Positions 9,401 to 16,236 of a DNA stretch of 64,000 bases are shown in pieces. The stretch lies in the NCBI GenBank assembly GCA_045636385.1, contig JAZTXK010000030.1, positions 1-64,000 of the forward strand, given 5' to 3'. Under the pieces are notes generated by a model. The model was not told the DNA's origin and made no database searches. It saw only the letters and a list, made by a program, of their open reading frames with translations. The translations under genes and the position numbers were made by a program. The stretch is from CAG-390 sp045636385 (GTDB lineage: Bacteria > Bacillota > Clostridia > Oscillospirales > CAG-272). Within the stretch, counting starts at the first letter, position 1. The number at the start of each line of letters is the position of its first letter.

Positions 9401-10583
9401 GGTTACCGTTCTTCTCGGAGCCGTAGGTGGAGGTGAAGCTGTTCGAAGCCGCAACAACCATGCTGATTCCGAGCTCGCGGATGCGGTCGTAAACGCCGCT
9501 GACCTTTTCCTTATCGCCCTCACGGGAGAAGCCCGCGGAGGTACCGATCGACATATTGATAACGTCAACCTCAAGAACTACGCAGTCCTCGAGCGCCGCG
9601 AGAATCCAAGAGGTACGCGCGGTGTCCTCGATATCCGAGAAGATCTTCATAATTGCGAGCTGTGCGTTGGGAGCAACGCCGGTGATAACGTCGTCCTTAC
9701 CCGCGATAACGCCCGCAACGTGAGTTCCGTGGTCGCTCTGGATCGGGAAAACGTCGGCGTCGCCGTCAGCGTAGTCAAATCCGTAGGGAACCTTCTCGCT
9801 GATGTAAACGTCGGAAGCTGTAAGACCCGACTGCTTATCGGATGCAACCGTGTCGCCGACAAAGCCTTCGACGTCCGAGAAGGTCATACCGAGCTCATCC
9901 GACTTCGCGGTGAAGTTGTCGGTCGAAAAAGCGGTGTGGTAATAGTCAAGACCCGTGTCGAGAACGGCAACTACCGTGCCCGTACCGTCGTATCCGCAGC
10001 CGATGCTGTTGAAGATACCCGTGTCCTGAACGTTGACCTTGTTTTCAACGAGCTGATTTTCCATCGACTTGTAGACGTCGCCGACGATAACCTCGGTCTT
10101 TCTGCCGAGAGTCTTGCATACGTCCTCAAAATCGCGGGCGGTGATGAGGATCTCAAAACCGGCGATAACGGTGTCATAGCTGATGCCGAGCTCGTAGGAA
10201 TAGCCTGCCGCGTCGAGCTTTTCGATGAGCTTTGCGTTTTCCTTCGCGATCTTCTCGCGGAGAGCCGCAGCCTCGTCGCTCTGCGCAAATTCCGAGATGC
10301 TCATAGTCTTATCAGAGCCCTCGTAAGCGTCAAGCAGGCTTTCCGCGTCGGTTTCGACGATGACAGAGATGATCTGATCGTCCTTGACCGCGCTCGGGAG
10401 CGACACGATGGCGCTCGAAAAGTATTTCGAGATATCGTGGTTGAGCTTGCCGTCAAAAAGACCTATGTAGGTCTCTGCGGCAACGTCTCCTGCCGCGTCA
10501 ACGCAAACTCCGACGATCATTGTTGTCAGCAGAAGCATCGAGAGCACTGCCGACAGGATCCTTGTTTTCGTTTGTTTCTTCAT
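3408..10583 (-). CDS. Giant S8 subtilase with PA insert, Ig-like and BspA leucine-rich repeats, C-terminal membrane anchor
   Basis: A 2391-residue surface serine protease. Order seen: signal peptide (1-30); an I9-like propeptide region (about 60-175); the subtilase domain with Asp209 (VAVLDTG), His285 (DHGTHVAG), oxyanion Asn381 and Ser606 (GTSMACPNVSG), so the triad is intact; a protease-associated insert around 450-555; Fn3/Ig-like strands to about 1200; a Big_2-like stretch near 1250-1330; then roughly 750 residues of BspA-type repeats (IGEYAFANLTALKRVVLP pattern). A helical module (AAVEAARAAYDAI) is followed by a transmembrane helix at about 2346-2367 and a short charged tail. There is no LPXTG motif, so anchoring is by the membrane helix. 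The family (C5a-peptidase/lactocepin-like) cleaves extracellular proteins; the repeats may bind a surface or substrate (inference). It is the first gene of a likely three-gene operon. Confidence 0.93.
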   Translation of the reverse strand: MKKQTKTRILSAVLSMLLLTTMIVGVCVDAAGDVAAETYIGLFDGKLNHDISKYFSSAIVSLPSAVKDDQIISVIVETDAESLLDAYEGSDKTMSISEFAQSDEAAALREKIAKENAKLIEKLDAAGYSYELGISYDTVIAGFEILITARDFEDVCKTLGRKTEVIVGDVYKSMENQLVENKVNVQDTGIFNSIGCGYDGTGTVVAVLDTGLDYYHTAFSTDNFTAKSDELGMTFSDVEGFVGDTVASDKQSGLTASDVYISEKVPYGFDYADGDADVFPIQSDHGTHVAGVIAGKDDVITGVAPNAQLAIMKIFSDIEDTARTSWILAALEDCVVLEVDVINMSIGTSAGFSREGDKEKVSGVYDRIRELGISMVVAASNSFTSTYGSEKNGNLGLTSNPDNGTVGSPSTYKGALSVASVNGAKTPYMLFGETIIYYIESTDRVSEEKEFVADLLPEGMNEAEYDFVTIPGAGRSADYTGIEVEGKIVLVSRGSTTFEEKAQVAEQKGAAGIIIYNNVAGDIKMTVGDAKLAVCSISQDEGEMLAAVGTGKLKISREQTSGPFMSDFSSWGPSPDLEIKPEITAHGGMILSSVPGQDYDRISGTSMACPNVSGLVAILRQYVRENFPAIADNNVEIAAIVNRLLMSTADIVINKNGLPYAVRKQGAGLANLTSAIATDAYILTKSRKDGSIMDKSKIELGDDPAKTGVYTLNFSVYNFGSSSLSYDISAIVMTEGISDTKTNDGKYTVDEQGYLLENGTTVEITNVSGGTLNGKNLTVSAGATADVTVTVTISDADKEYLNRFENGMYIEGFVTLTATAGTEINLSAPFLAFYGDWTVAPLFDIDYFETNADEIDDSIDLADKTLPDAYATRPVGSLYQDYVSFLGAYYFEQNPASKLIAADRKYISISNVEGTVHSLEYVWGGLLRSAERIEITITNDATGEVVFTKTEKDIRKSYGDGGSIYPANIQIGFDAYEQELENNTRYTVTLKGFLDYGDGGESTNLNNTFSFPLYVDFSAPAVTGVEYYTEYDRSAEKTRLYAKVAIYDNHYSMGAQFGYVGMDGNDEFVFSAFDQYITSIYSDFNSTSYVVYELTDYVQQIKENAANANTLTVVTYDYALNTATYELTLPDEYVDMYFEEESITLSPNQTYELHPILYPGTEWSELLQYYSTNMNVADIVGNKVIALEPGVTRIVARDPVTKKTAHLALTVLGEGDEGFQKFDKPVTDNFVLTGYYTKKAYYQLDSTSRDIGADGDERKFVGENYFLSMFPSESVILRYQLDAFFPKDTKVVFESSNDNIVTVDENGTITAVAEGFASISVNVEMDGKATYYSKSISVEVKEPWITSGPSLSHYFGLGGTVTFPETLAITEIGQYAFANFDYVPKTEEDEISEEVPETTKMWYLGDNTIEEVIIPEGVEKIGRFAFANLTALKRVVLPSTLTTIDYGAFAGCISLVSVEGIGNVKFINEKAFMDCNISGAITLTEGVALGEYAFANNKNLQKLTLSEKTKSVASYAFSGCTKLKTVVIEAEKIKLGQYVFAKCEALKEISVNASVIPAGTFADCKNLTTVTIGKDVAVIGEYAFRGTKVESFTVAEGNTTFKAQANKPYLLSADGKTLLLCAPTAESVEVPTTVTTVGDGAFSGNSYLTSVKLPGVTKLGNYAFAGCEELASFEFGKLTHIGDYAFINTAIKATPDLSAVKYIGTSAFRGTEIGSVKIADNAEVGANAFRDCGKIESVTIGNGAVIGKNAFRSESNDNWTYEYYRLEDNSRIYYYVFTSPIHSLTIGNNVQLGEGAFYGAAELTEVKLGTGVEIGDYAFYNASKLEKIDLSKVKSIGAYAFSGDATYEYLDQSFGTIATDDDGLYLYHYHAPIITSIDLSSAEKIGEAAFSYMRSLKSVKTGAALTEIADSAFYNCIALESMTFANVTKIGNNAFAYTALKSVDLSKATEIGEYAFMGNEALTSVKFAEGAKISEGAFGYCTALTTLTNADKIASVGDYGFAYSALTSIDLSGAEFIGSHAFIKEEKTPFTVVLGEKLTDIGDNPFAMCVLEPFAKVNKVDFNGKVYDEISLDYDLSENVKVIGGSLYRVIPNGLELITYAGEGKNATVADGTARISAWAFAGSDVKSVELPKEVASIGHKAFFDCESLTLVTFQSYNAPILEEEFDYNYFASYENIPATGDYNFVDGNGKEIIFSGLGIVDCFMWNAADSPYVVYYGANFIDYIGRVENKITMVCPANGKNYDSFILGNYFDNVLLGAAAADDVTLAAISLIDKLPETVSLDDKAAVEAARAAYDAISTLEQRALVTNYQKLTEAEARIEKLLTLENGTETEPPAETEPEDKTDATETILIVLTTLLVFTILALIFKDSVTGKNANKAEEGENKDKNEND

Positions 10584-10693
10584 TTTTCCTTTGCCTTTCG
10601 CATAGTTCTGTAACGGTAAACATATATTATATACTTAATATAGAGCTTTTATAATAAAGATTATATATAAGATAAATTTAGCGCGACTGAACA

Positions 10694-10722
10694 ATTATAC
10701 CACAACAGCGCCAAAATATCAA
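10694..10722 (-). promoter_or_regulatory. Promoter of the subtilase operon
   Basis: On the minus strand TTGATA (10717-10722), a 17-bp spacer and TATAAT (10694-10699) with an extended TGG just upstream of the -10. It lies about 110 bases before the subtilase start, leaving an AT-rich untranslated leader. Confidence 0.7.
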
Positions 10723-10827
10723 TACCTACATATAATATATAACAATTTGTTTCCGTAATGGCGGAAAGTAATTCATAAACGGCATTTTTGAGCAAAAAAT
10801 AGTGCAATTAATTTTACAAAAAATTCA

Positions 10828-10856
10828 TTGATATTAAAGCGTGCGCGTGATATAAT
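10828..10856 (+). promoter_or_regulatory. Promoter of the small Ig-like lipoprotein
   Basis: TTGATA (10828-10833), 17-bp spacer and TATAAT (10851-10856), with an extended TGA directly before the -10 box. The start codon is 37 bases downstream of the -10. Confidence 0.75.
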
Positions 10857-10892
10857 AGGACGGAAAATTAAGAAACAAACAGGAGAAAACCA

Positions 10893-11315
10893 ATGAAGAG
10901 AATTATTATGCTCATCCTCGCGCTCACGCTTATGGCATCTTTCGTTGCCTGCAACGAGGGCGGAGAGGTAACCACCGAGGCTCCCGAGACCACCGCAGCA
11001 CCCACAGTAACCGACGCTCCCGCAGAGGAGACCACCGCAGCCGAGACCGAACCCGCATTTGCAGGCTACACCGTAACCGTTACCGATAAGGACGGCAACC
11101 CCATCGCAGGCGTTCAGGTTCAGATGTGTGACTCCAAGGGATGCCGCCTTCCCAAGGCAACCGGCGCGGACGGCACCGTAACCTTTGATTACGAGACCAG
11201 CGACTTCCACGTTCTCATCGCAGCACCCGTTGACGGCTACGCAGTCGACACCACCGAGGAATACTGGTTCGAAAACGGCGGCAAGGATCTTACCATCGTT
11301 CTTGAAAAGAACTGA
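10893..11315 (+). CDS. Small lipoprotein with Ig-like/carboxypeptidase-regulatory-like domain
   Basis: A 140-residue lipoprotein. Signal peptide MKRIIMLILALTLMASFVAC ends in a cysteine at 20. Residues about 25-55 are a TTEAPETTAAPT-type disordered linker. Residues about 57-140 (YTVTVTDKDGNPIAGVQVQM and onward) match the beta-sandwich pattern of SpaA/CarboxypepD_reg-like domains found in surface proteins. An AGGAG lies 7 bases before the ATG, a strong promoter lies upstream and an intrinsic terminator follows, so it is a single-gene transcript. Binding partner unknown; no catalytic motif. Confidence 0.82.
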   Translation: MKRIIMLILALTLMASFVACNEGGEVTTEAPETTAAPTVTDAPAEETTAAETEPAFAGYTVTVTDKDGNPIAGVQVQMCDSKGCRLPKATGADGTVTFDYETSDFHVLIAAPVDGYAVDTTEEYWFENGGKDLTIVLEKN

Positions 11316-11320
11316 AAATG

Positions 11321-11358
11321 AAAAAGGCTGATTCACACAAAGTGCATCAGCCTTTTTT
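11321..11358. terminator. Bidirectional intrinsic terminator
   Basis: Stem AAAAAGGCTGAT / ATCAGCCTTTTTT with a 13-base loop, with A and T runs on both sides. It separates the plus-strand lipoprotein from the convergent ATPase gene. Confidence 0.85.
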
Positions 11359-11380
11359 AGTTTTCCTTGCCGCTACAGTA

Positions 11381-12682
11381 TTAAGCATCAAGACTATCCT
11401 TGTCAAGCAAGAATTCTTTAACACCCATCATAACGTAGCCTTTTTCATCATGCCTCGGCTTCATGCTTTTTTCGACGATGATGATCTTTTTAAAGGAATC
11501 CATAGTTTTATCGAAGGAGGCGGTTTCTTGCTCGTACTTTGTCCGATCGTGTATTGCGTATGCGGATTGAATATAATATTTTTTGCTGCCGAGAGTTGCG
11601 ATAAAATCAATTTCGCGTTGAACGCGGCGTTCTTTGCCGTTATCGTCTCTTTCGCGTGATTCCACCGTGCCGACATCCACCTGATAGCCTCTGTACCGAA
11701 GCTCGTTGTAGATGATGTTTTCCATAATGTGCGTACCTTCGATCTGGCGGAAGTTCAATCTCGCGTTACGGAGTCCGATGTCCTCAAAGTATATCTTATA
11801 CGGAGTACCGATGTACTTTCTGCCCTTGACGTTATATCTCTTTACTCGCGAAAGCATAAAAGCGTCCTCCATATGGCTGATATAACGATCAACCGTGGCA
11901 TCGCAGATTTTTCCGCCGTGAACGGTATTTATGGTATTGGCAATATTGCGGGGATTGGTCAAGGTGGAAATGCCCGACGCTATAACGTCAAGCACCTCGC
12001 CTATCGTTGCGTCGTCACCCAGCGCATAGCGATTTTTGATATCGCGCAGATAAAGATTTTGCATTTGCGATATAAGATATTGCGATTTTTGTTCTTCGGT
12101 GGGCATCAGAGCTACCGCAGGCAAGCCGCCGTAGATCGAATAATCGTCAAAAGCTTCGCTTTTATCCCCCTTCATAAATGCATAATATTCCGAGAATGAA
12201 AGCGGAAGAACGTGAACCTCGTCGCCTCTCCCTTCGAACTCGGTTAAAATATCCTTGGATAAGAATTTGGAATTGCTTCCGGTAACATATACGTCAAGAT
12301 TGTTCTTGCGTAAAAAACCGTTCATAACAGATTCAAATGCCCCGAGCTTTTGCACCTCGTCGAGCAGAATATAGTGCATCCCGTTGTCAGCGATCTGCGG
12401 CATCAGCCAGTTCAAAAATTTTTCGGGATCAACCTTTCTGTTTTCTCTCTCGTTATCAAGAACGATAGGATTTTCGCCGATTTTCAATAAGTCGTCAGCC
12501 GAGTCAAAGGCAAATTTTATAATATGGCTGTCGTCAATCCCCTCCTCGACGAGATGATTGTAAAACAAAACGTTGAGTAGATATGATTTTCCGCTTCTGC
12601 GAATTCCGGTAATAACCTTGATAAATCCGTTGTGCTTTCTAACGACAAGCCTGTTTAAATATATATCTCTTTTTATCTCCAT
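11381..12682 (-). CDS. AAA_14/DUF4143-type ATPase
   Basis: A 433-residue ATPase of the AAA_14 plus DUF4143 family. Walker A is GIRRSGKS (residues 26-33), a Walker B-like LLDEVQKL follows, then VYVTGSNSKFLS (sensor-like). The C-terminal half is the DUF4143 region with a restriction-endonuclease-like pattern (REIDFIATLGSKKYYIQSAY). The start at 12682 is chosen because GAGG lies 5 bases upstream; an in-frame ATG at 12733 lies inside the promoter -10 box and cannot be transcribed. Members are common, patchily distributed and of unknown cellular role. The AT-rich composition differs from neighbouring genes, which suggests transfer. Operator-like repeats surround its promoter. Confidence 0.85.
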   Translation of the reverse strand: MEIKRDIYLNRLVVRKHNGFIKVITGIRRSGKSYLLNVLFYNHLVEEGIDDSHIIKFAFDSADDLLKIGENPIVLDNERENRKVDPEKFLNWLMPQIADNGMHYILLDEVQKLGAFESVMNGFLRKNNLDVYVTGSNSKFLSKDILTEFEGRGDEVHVLPLSFSEYYAFMKGDKSEAFDDYSIYGGLPAVALMPTEEQKSQYLISQMQNLYLRDIKNRYALGDDATIGEVLDVIASGISTLTNPRNIANTINTVHGGKICDATVDRYISHMEDAFMLSRVKRYNVKGRKYIGTPYKIYFEDIGLRNARLNFRQIEGTHIMENIIYNELRYRGYQVDVGTVESRERDDNGKERRVQREIDFIATLGSKKYYIQSAYAIHDRTKYEQETASFDKTMDSFKKIIIVEKSMKPRHDEKGYVMMGVKEFLLDKDSLDA

Positions 12683-12690
12683 AACAACCT

Positions 12691-12805
12691 CATCTAATAT
12701 TTTTGCCTCAAGCGGCGTTTTTATTAGATACATTATACATTATTATTGCTAAAAAGTCAAGTGCTCATCTAATATTTTTGCCGTAAACGACGAAAATATT
12801 AGATG
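12691..12805. promoter_or_regulatory. Repeated operator-like half-sites around the ATPase promoter
   Basis: CATCTAATATTTTTGCC occurs twice in direct orientation (12691-12707 and 12766-12782). The second copy pairs with AAAATATTAGATG at 12793-12805 as a perfect 13-bp inverted repeat with a 14-base gap. The first copy pairs more weakly with TATTAGAT at 12722-12729. The promoter (-35 at 12755-12760, -10 at 12732-12737) lies between them. The layout suggests a dimeric DNA-binding regulator, possibly autoregulation. Confidence 0.6.
12732..12760 (-). promoter_or_regulatory. Promoter of the ATPase gene
   Basis: Minus strand TTGACT (12755-12760), 17-bp spacer, TATAAT (12732-12737). The predicted transcription start is near 12725, downstream of the ATG at 12733 and upstream of the chosen start at 12682. 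Confidence 0.78.
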
Positions 12806-12857
12806 CATAAGCCGAAAATCGTAATTTTACAAGAATAATTGAAAAATATTGTTAGAA

Positions 12858-12882
12858 TCCCCAAAAAACTTCGTCTTATAGG
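12858..12882 (+). promoter_or_regulatory. Candidate autoregulatory ECF promoter
   Basis: TCCCC (12858-12862), 11 bases, then TCTTATAGG (12874-12882), 31 bases before the sigma gene. The same two blocks at the same spacing precede the second short sigma gene (27565-27589). No vegetative promoter was seen here. ECF sigma factors commonly drive their own operons, hence the inference. Confidence 0.5.
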
Positions 12883-12913
12883 TTGAGGCGCCATCATAGG
12901 AAAGGAGAATGAT

Positions 12914-13474
12914 ATGGACGATTTAAAAATCATAGAGATGTTTTTCGCCCGCGACGAGCAAGCGCTCGGCGAGAGTCAGCGAAAATACGGCAGATATATC
13001 GAGGCTGTTGCTGAAAATATACTTGGAAGCAAGGAAGACGCGGAAGAAGTCTCAAATGACACATGGCTCCGCGCGTGGAATTCGATACCGCCCGAAAATC
13101 CGAAATCGCTTAAAGTGTATCTCGGCACGCTCGCGCGAAATCTCTCTTTTGACAGACACAGAAGAATGACGGCGGAAAAGCGCGGCGGATGTGAGGTCGC
13201 CCTCTGTCTTGAAGAAGCGGAAGAGTTCCTTGCAGATACAAAAAGCGTTTCGGAAGAATATGAAAAGCGCGAATTTACGAAATTTTTGAATGAATTCCTT
13301 CATTCACTCCCCGACCGCGAATGCGATATCTTCGTGCGCCGTTATTTCTACTGCGATTCCACAGCCGATATAGCGAATAGATTCGCCGTAAAAGAGCCGA
13401 ACGTCCTCGTTATTCTTTCGAGAACAAGAAAAAAGCTGAAAAAGGCACTTGAAAAAGGAGGTTACACCCTATGA
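12914..13474 (+). CDS. ECF-type RNA polymerase sigma factor
   Basis: A 186-residue sigma-70 family ECF factor. Region 2 spans about 10-85 (AENILGSKEDAEEVSNDTWLRAWNSI, core-binding and -10 recognition). Region 4 spans about 120-180 (LPDRECDIFVRRYFY, then an HTH of the type TADIANRF with VLVILSRTRKKL). GGAAAGGAG precedes the ATG. Its stop overlaps the next gene's ATG (ATGA), a coupling typical of sigma/membrane-partner pairs. Closest look-alike in the window is the 180-residue factor at 27618, which shares IIE-FFARDE near the N-terminus and the same upstream block. Confidence 0.92.
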   Translation: MDDLKIIEMFFARDEQALGESQRKYGRYIEAVAENILGSKEDAEEVSNDTWLRAWNSIPPENPKSLKVYLGTLARNLSFDRHRRMTAEKRGGCEVALCLEEAEEFLADTKSVSEEYEKREFTKFLNEFLHSLPDRECDIFVRRYFYCDSTADIANRFAVKEPNVLVILSRTRKKLKKALEKGGYTL

Positions 13475-14541
13475 AAACAAATGAATTTTTTGATGCTATG
13501 GGAAATATCGATCCCGCGCTTATCGAACGTGCCGACAAAAAGGCTGTCAGAAAACGTCCGTTTATAAAAATCGCGGCGATCGCGGCGGCAGTCACGCTCC
13601 TTGTGGGCGGAATGATCGCGTTGCTGCCGTTGATGCTGAAAGGCGAGCAAATAATGCAGGATGTAGTTGTATGGGAGAATATCTTTATGATGTTTTCTCC
13701 CGAAAATGAAGACGGCTTGATCTCCGGGGAAAATCACGGGGGAGAAATTATTGTTACCGAGTCGGTTTTTGCCGAAATAATCAGTGAAAATTACGCGGAC
13801 TATATCATCGGTTCAATAATTCCGACCGCTGAGCAAGCGTACATCGGCGAAAAGCTTGGCGAGATCGAGATAAGAACGGGTTGGTATCAGCACAGCGACG
13901 GTGCGGAACGTGACGTAATGACCGTAAAGGCTGAGGTCTACGAGATCGTCGGAGTGTCGCGCAAGTCGGCGGTTGCGATCAGATATCTTGAAAAAGCCGC
14001 AAGCCTTTCCGAATATTACCCGTATTTATACTACTACGCTACCAATCAAAATTACGAAATGACTACTCTTTCGAATTTTTATACCGATCTGAACGCGGAC
14101 ACTTATCTGACGCTATCGAAGGACGCAATGCTTATGGAGGTTCCTAAGGAGGCTTCCGGCAATATAAGAATCGATAAATACAGTTTTAACACCGACGGCA
14201 GTGATGAATTTCGTGAGCTTTTGCTCTCGCTTGACGGAGAAGGGGAAATCGTCGGCTATTACGATGAAGCGGGCGTTTCTGTTAAAAAGGGCGAACGAGC
14301 GCTTCAGATTGTTTTCCATCTTGAAACCGCGAGCAGATCTATGGGTCATATCTACGTTTTTGATAACGGAACGATAGTGCTTGCGGAGGTTGGCGGCAGT
14401 GCCCGCGTTACGGTATTTGAAGTAGGCGTTGATGCGACCGATGCACTTTGGGAAGCGTTTGAGAAAAACGCACATCCCGATAAGGGTGAATACGCCGAGG
14501 ACGATCTCGTCGAAGCTGTTACCGGCGAGGTCAATGAATAA
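13471..14541 (+). CDS. Membrane protein coupled to the ECF sigma factor, probable anti-sigma partner
   Basis: A 356-residue single-pass protein. A short N-terminal cytoplasmic part (MKTNEFFDAMGNIDPALIERA) precedes a transmembrane helix at about 31-57 (FIKIAAIAAAVTLLVGGMIA) and an extracytoplasmic domain of about 300 residues with no motif I recognise. The topology and the 4-base overlap with the sigma gene fit an anti-sigma factor that senses something outside the membrane. The N-terminal segment resembles that of the protein at 28157 in length and placement (FDAMGNIDPALIE versus MLDEDVIADAL). Function is inferred from position and topology only. A strong terminator follows. Confidence 0.75.
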   Translation: MKTNEFFDAMGNIDPALIERADKKAVRKRPFIKIAAIAAAVTLLVGGMIALLPLMLKGEQIMQDVVVWENIFMMFSPENEDGLISGENHGGEIIVTESVFAEIISENYADYIIGSIIPTAEQAYIGEKLGEIEIRTGWYQHSDGAERDVMTVKAEVYEIVGVSRKSAVAIRYLEKAASLSEYYPYLYYYATNQNYEMTTLSNFYTDLNADTYLTLSKDAMLMEVPKEASGNIRIDKYSFNTDGSDEFRELLLSLDGEGEIVGYYDEAGVSVKKGERALQIVFHLETASRSMGHIYVFDNGTIVLAEVGGSARVTVFEVGVDATDALWEAFEKNAHPDKGEYAEDDLVEAVTGEVNE

Positions 14542-14546
14542 GATAT

Positions 14547-14587
14547 ATCTGCACCTCCCGAATTCGGGAGGTGCAGATTGTTTTTTT
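14547..14587 (+). terminator. Intrinsic terminator of the sigma/partner operon
   Basis: A 32-base perfect palindrome (14547-14578; arm ATCTGCACCTCCCGAA) followed by TGTTTTTTT. Confidence 0.88.
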
Positions 14588-14594
14588 AGGGTGA

Positions 14595-14747
14595 ATGATA
14601 AAGCCCTCCCTCAAGGGGAGGGTTTTATCATTCCAAGCGGTCGGCGGGGCGCCGCCCGCTTGAAGCGCATTTGCGAGGTTCCACCTCGCGCTCCGCTAAA
14701 GAAACTTTTTGAAAAAAGTTTCTTTAGAATCTTCAAAAACTTTTGAT
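14595..14747. repeat. Composite hairpin repeat, copy A
   Basis: Three hairpins in a row: AAAGCCCTCCC with its partner (14595-14631), a core GTCGGCGGGGCGCCGCC (14640-14656) extended by arms CAAGCGG/CCGCTTG, and CTAAAGAAACTTTTT with its partner (14696-14727), then CTTCAAAAACTTTTG. The same order recurs at 31911-32062, and the last hairpin recurs inverted at 17111-17159. It fills the gap between two gene 3' ends. Confidence 0.75.
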
Positions 14748-14751
14748 CTTT

Positions 14752-16224
14752 TTAGTTGAGTGCGTCTTCGATTGCGGCTTTCAGTGTTTCGTAATCGACC
14801 GAGCCGTCGAAGCGGGCGGTGATGACGCCTTCCGAGTCGAGGACGAGGGTCATCGGCCACGTGTCGCCGCCGCCGAGGGCGTAGAAGTAGGAGTCGGTCT
14901 CGTCATTCTGTCCGAAAAGCATCTTCGAATCGGGATAATTCGCAAGCACGAAGTCGAGCGCGGTATCTGCGGCGTAGCTTGAATGGATCGCGATAAATAC
15001 CGCTTCGCCGTCAAATTCGGTTGCAAGCTCGTCAAAGTGAGGAAGCTCGGCAACGCAAGGGCCGCACCAGGTGCCCCAAAAGTTGATAACGCGAACCTTA
15101 CTGTTCGTGGTGGTCACGCTGAAGCCGAATGTCTGGTCGGAATTGTAAAGCGGAATCTCGTCGTCGGGGCACATCTGTCCGACCTCGGCGCCCGTTGTGG
15201 TTTCGGGGACTGTATCGATGAAGTTGTAGTAAACAAGCGCGCCGCAAAGGACTACTGCAAGAATTGCCGCGACGATTCGCTTGCCGATCTTATTCTTTTT
15301 GATGATCTTTTCGTCCTTTGCCTCCTCGCCGGTTAAAGGCGCGCCGCCCGGTGTTCCGGGATCAAGCAGGAAACGCGGGCCTCTGCGGTAGATCGCGGAG
15401 GTCGGGCATTCGGAGATACAGTCGCCGCACTGAATACATTCGGTGTCGCCGACCTTTGAGATGTCCATCTTGCAGACCGAAAGGCATCGTCCGCACTCGG
15501 TGCATTTGTCGTTTTCAACCGAAACGCCGACGAAGGAGATCTTGTTGAAAAGACCGTAAATGAGTCCGAGCGGGCAGAAGAAGCGGCAGAAGAAGCGGTA
15601 AATGAATACCGCGCCGAGCATAAAGACGACGAGAAGGAAGAATTTCCAGGTGAAAAGCGGGCCGAGCATCGAGAACATATTCTCGTTTTCGGGGTTTGAA
15701 AGGAGTCCGACCGCGCCCTCAAGCGTTCCCGCGGGGCATATGTATTTGCAGAATGCGGGCAGAACGAACTCGCGGAAGGCGTAAATGAGGGGAAGTGCGA
15801 AGACGAAAACGGCAAGGATGACGTACTTCAGCTTCGAGAGTATTTTTGTGAAGCGATTTTTCTTGATTTTGGGCGTTTTGATCTTGTAAATAAGATCCTG
15901 AATGAGTCCGAAGGGGCAAAGAAATCCGCAGATCCAGCGTCCGAAAAGGAGCGCATAGAGCAGAATGATGCCCACCATATAGTAGGGGATCGACTTGTTT
16001 GCCGCCGTCAGCGCGTTCTGAAGCGAGCCGAGGGGGCAAGCGGCAGATGCCGCGGGGCAGGAATAGCAGTTGATGCCGGGTGCGCAGATGCCTTTCAGAC
16101 TTCCGCGGTAGATACGTCCGTTGCCGAAGCCTTTGAGGTTAGCGTTGAAGAGAAGTGCGGCGTAGAGCTGGATGAGTCGGCGCTTGGTTGGCTTGTGAGA
16201 GGAGAACCATTCTTTAATTTTCAT
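14752..16224 (-). CDS. NapH-like 4Fe-4S membrane protein fused to a TlpA-like thioredoxin domain
   Basis: A 490-residue fusion. Residues about 1-245 are a polytopic membrane part with two CxxxCP motifs (CGFLCPFG, CRFFCPLG), as in NapH/CcoG-type electron-transfer proteins. Two ferredoxin clusters follow, CTECGRCLSVCKMD and CIQCGDCISECP (about 250-285). A further membrane helix near 318-340 is followed by an extracytoplasmic thioredoxin domain with the redox motif WGTWCGPC (about 385-395) and a cis-Pro region DTWPMTLV. The architecture suggests moving electrons across the membrane to reduce extracytoplasmic thiols (inference). It follows the CD1871A-like gene by 12 bases in the same operon. Both halves are well supported; substrate unknown. 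Confidence 0.9.
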   Translation of the reverse strand: MKIKEWFSSHKPTKRRLIQLYAALLFNANLKGFGNGRIYRGSLKGICAPGINCYSCPAASAACPLGSLQNALTAANKSIPYYMVGIILLYALLFGRWICGFLCPFGLIQDLIYKIKTPKIKKNRFTKILSKLKYVILAVFVFALPLIYAFREFVLPAFCKYICPAGTLEGAVGLLSNPENENMFSMLGPLFTWKFFLLVVFMLGAVFIYRFFCRFFCPLGLIYGLFNKISFVGVSVENDKCTECGRCLSVCKMDISKVGDTECIQCGDCISECPTSAIYRRGPRFLLDPGTPGGAPLTGEEAKDEKIIKKNKIGKRIVAAILAVVLCGALVYYNFIDTVPETTTGAEVGQMCPDDEIPLYNSDQTFGFSVTTTNSKVRVINFWGTWCGPCVAELPHFDELATEFDGEAVFIAIHSSYAADTALDFVLANYPDSKMLFGQNDETDSYFYALGGGDTWPMTLVLDSEGVITARFDGSVDYETLKAAIEDALN

Positions 16225-16236
16225 CTTTCTTCCTCC

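Noticed and set aside
3422..10583. DNA-level tandem repeat in the subtilase gene
   Set aside because: Repetition is at the protein level (leucine-rich repeats) with diverged codons; no exact DNA repeat was seen.
8826..10613. A 595-codon plus-strand open frame
   Set aside because: Antisense of the subtilase catalytic domain.
12683..12733. Upstream ATG at 12733 as the ATPase start
   Set aside because: It lies within the promoter -10 box; a ribosome site is present only before 12682.
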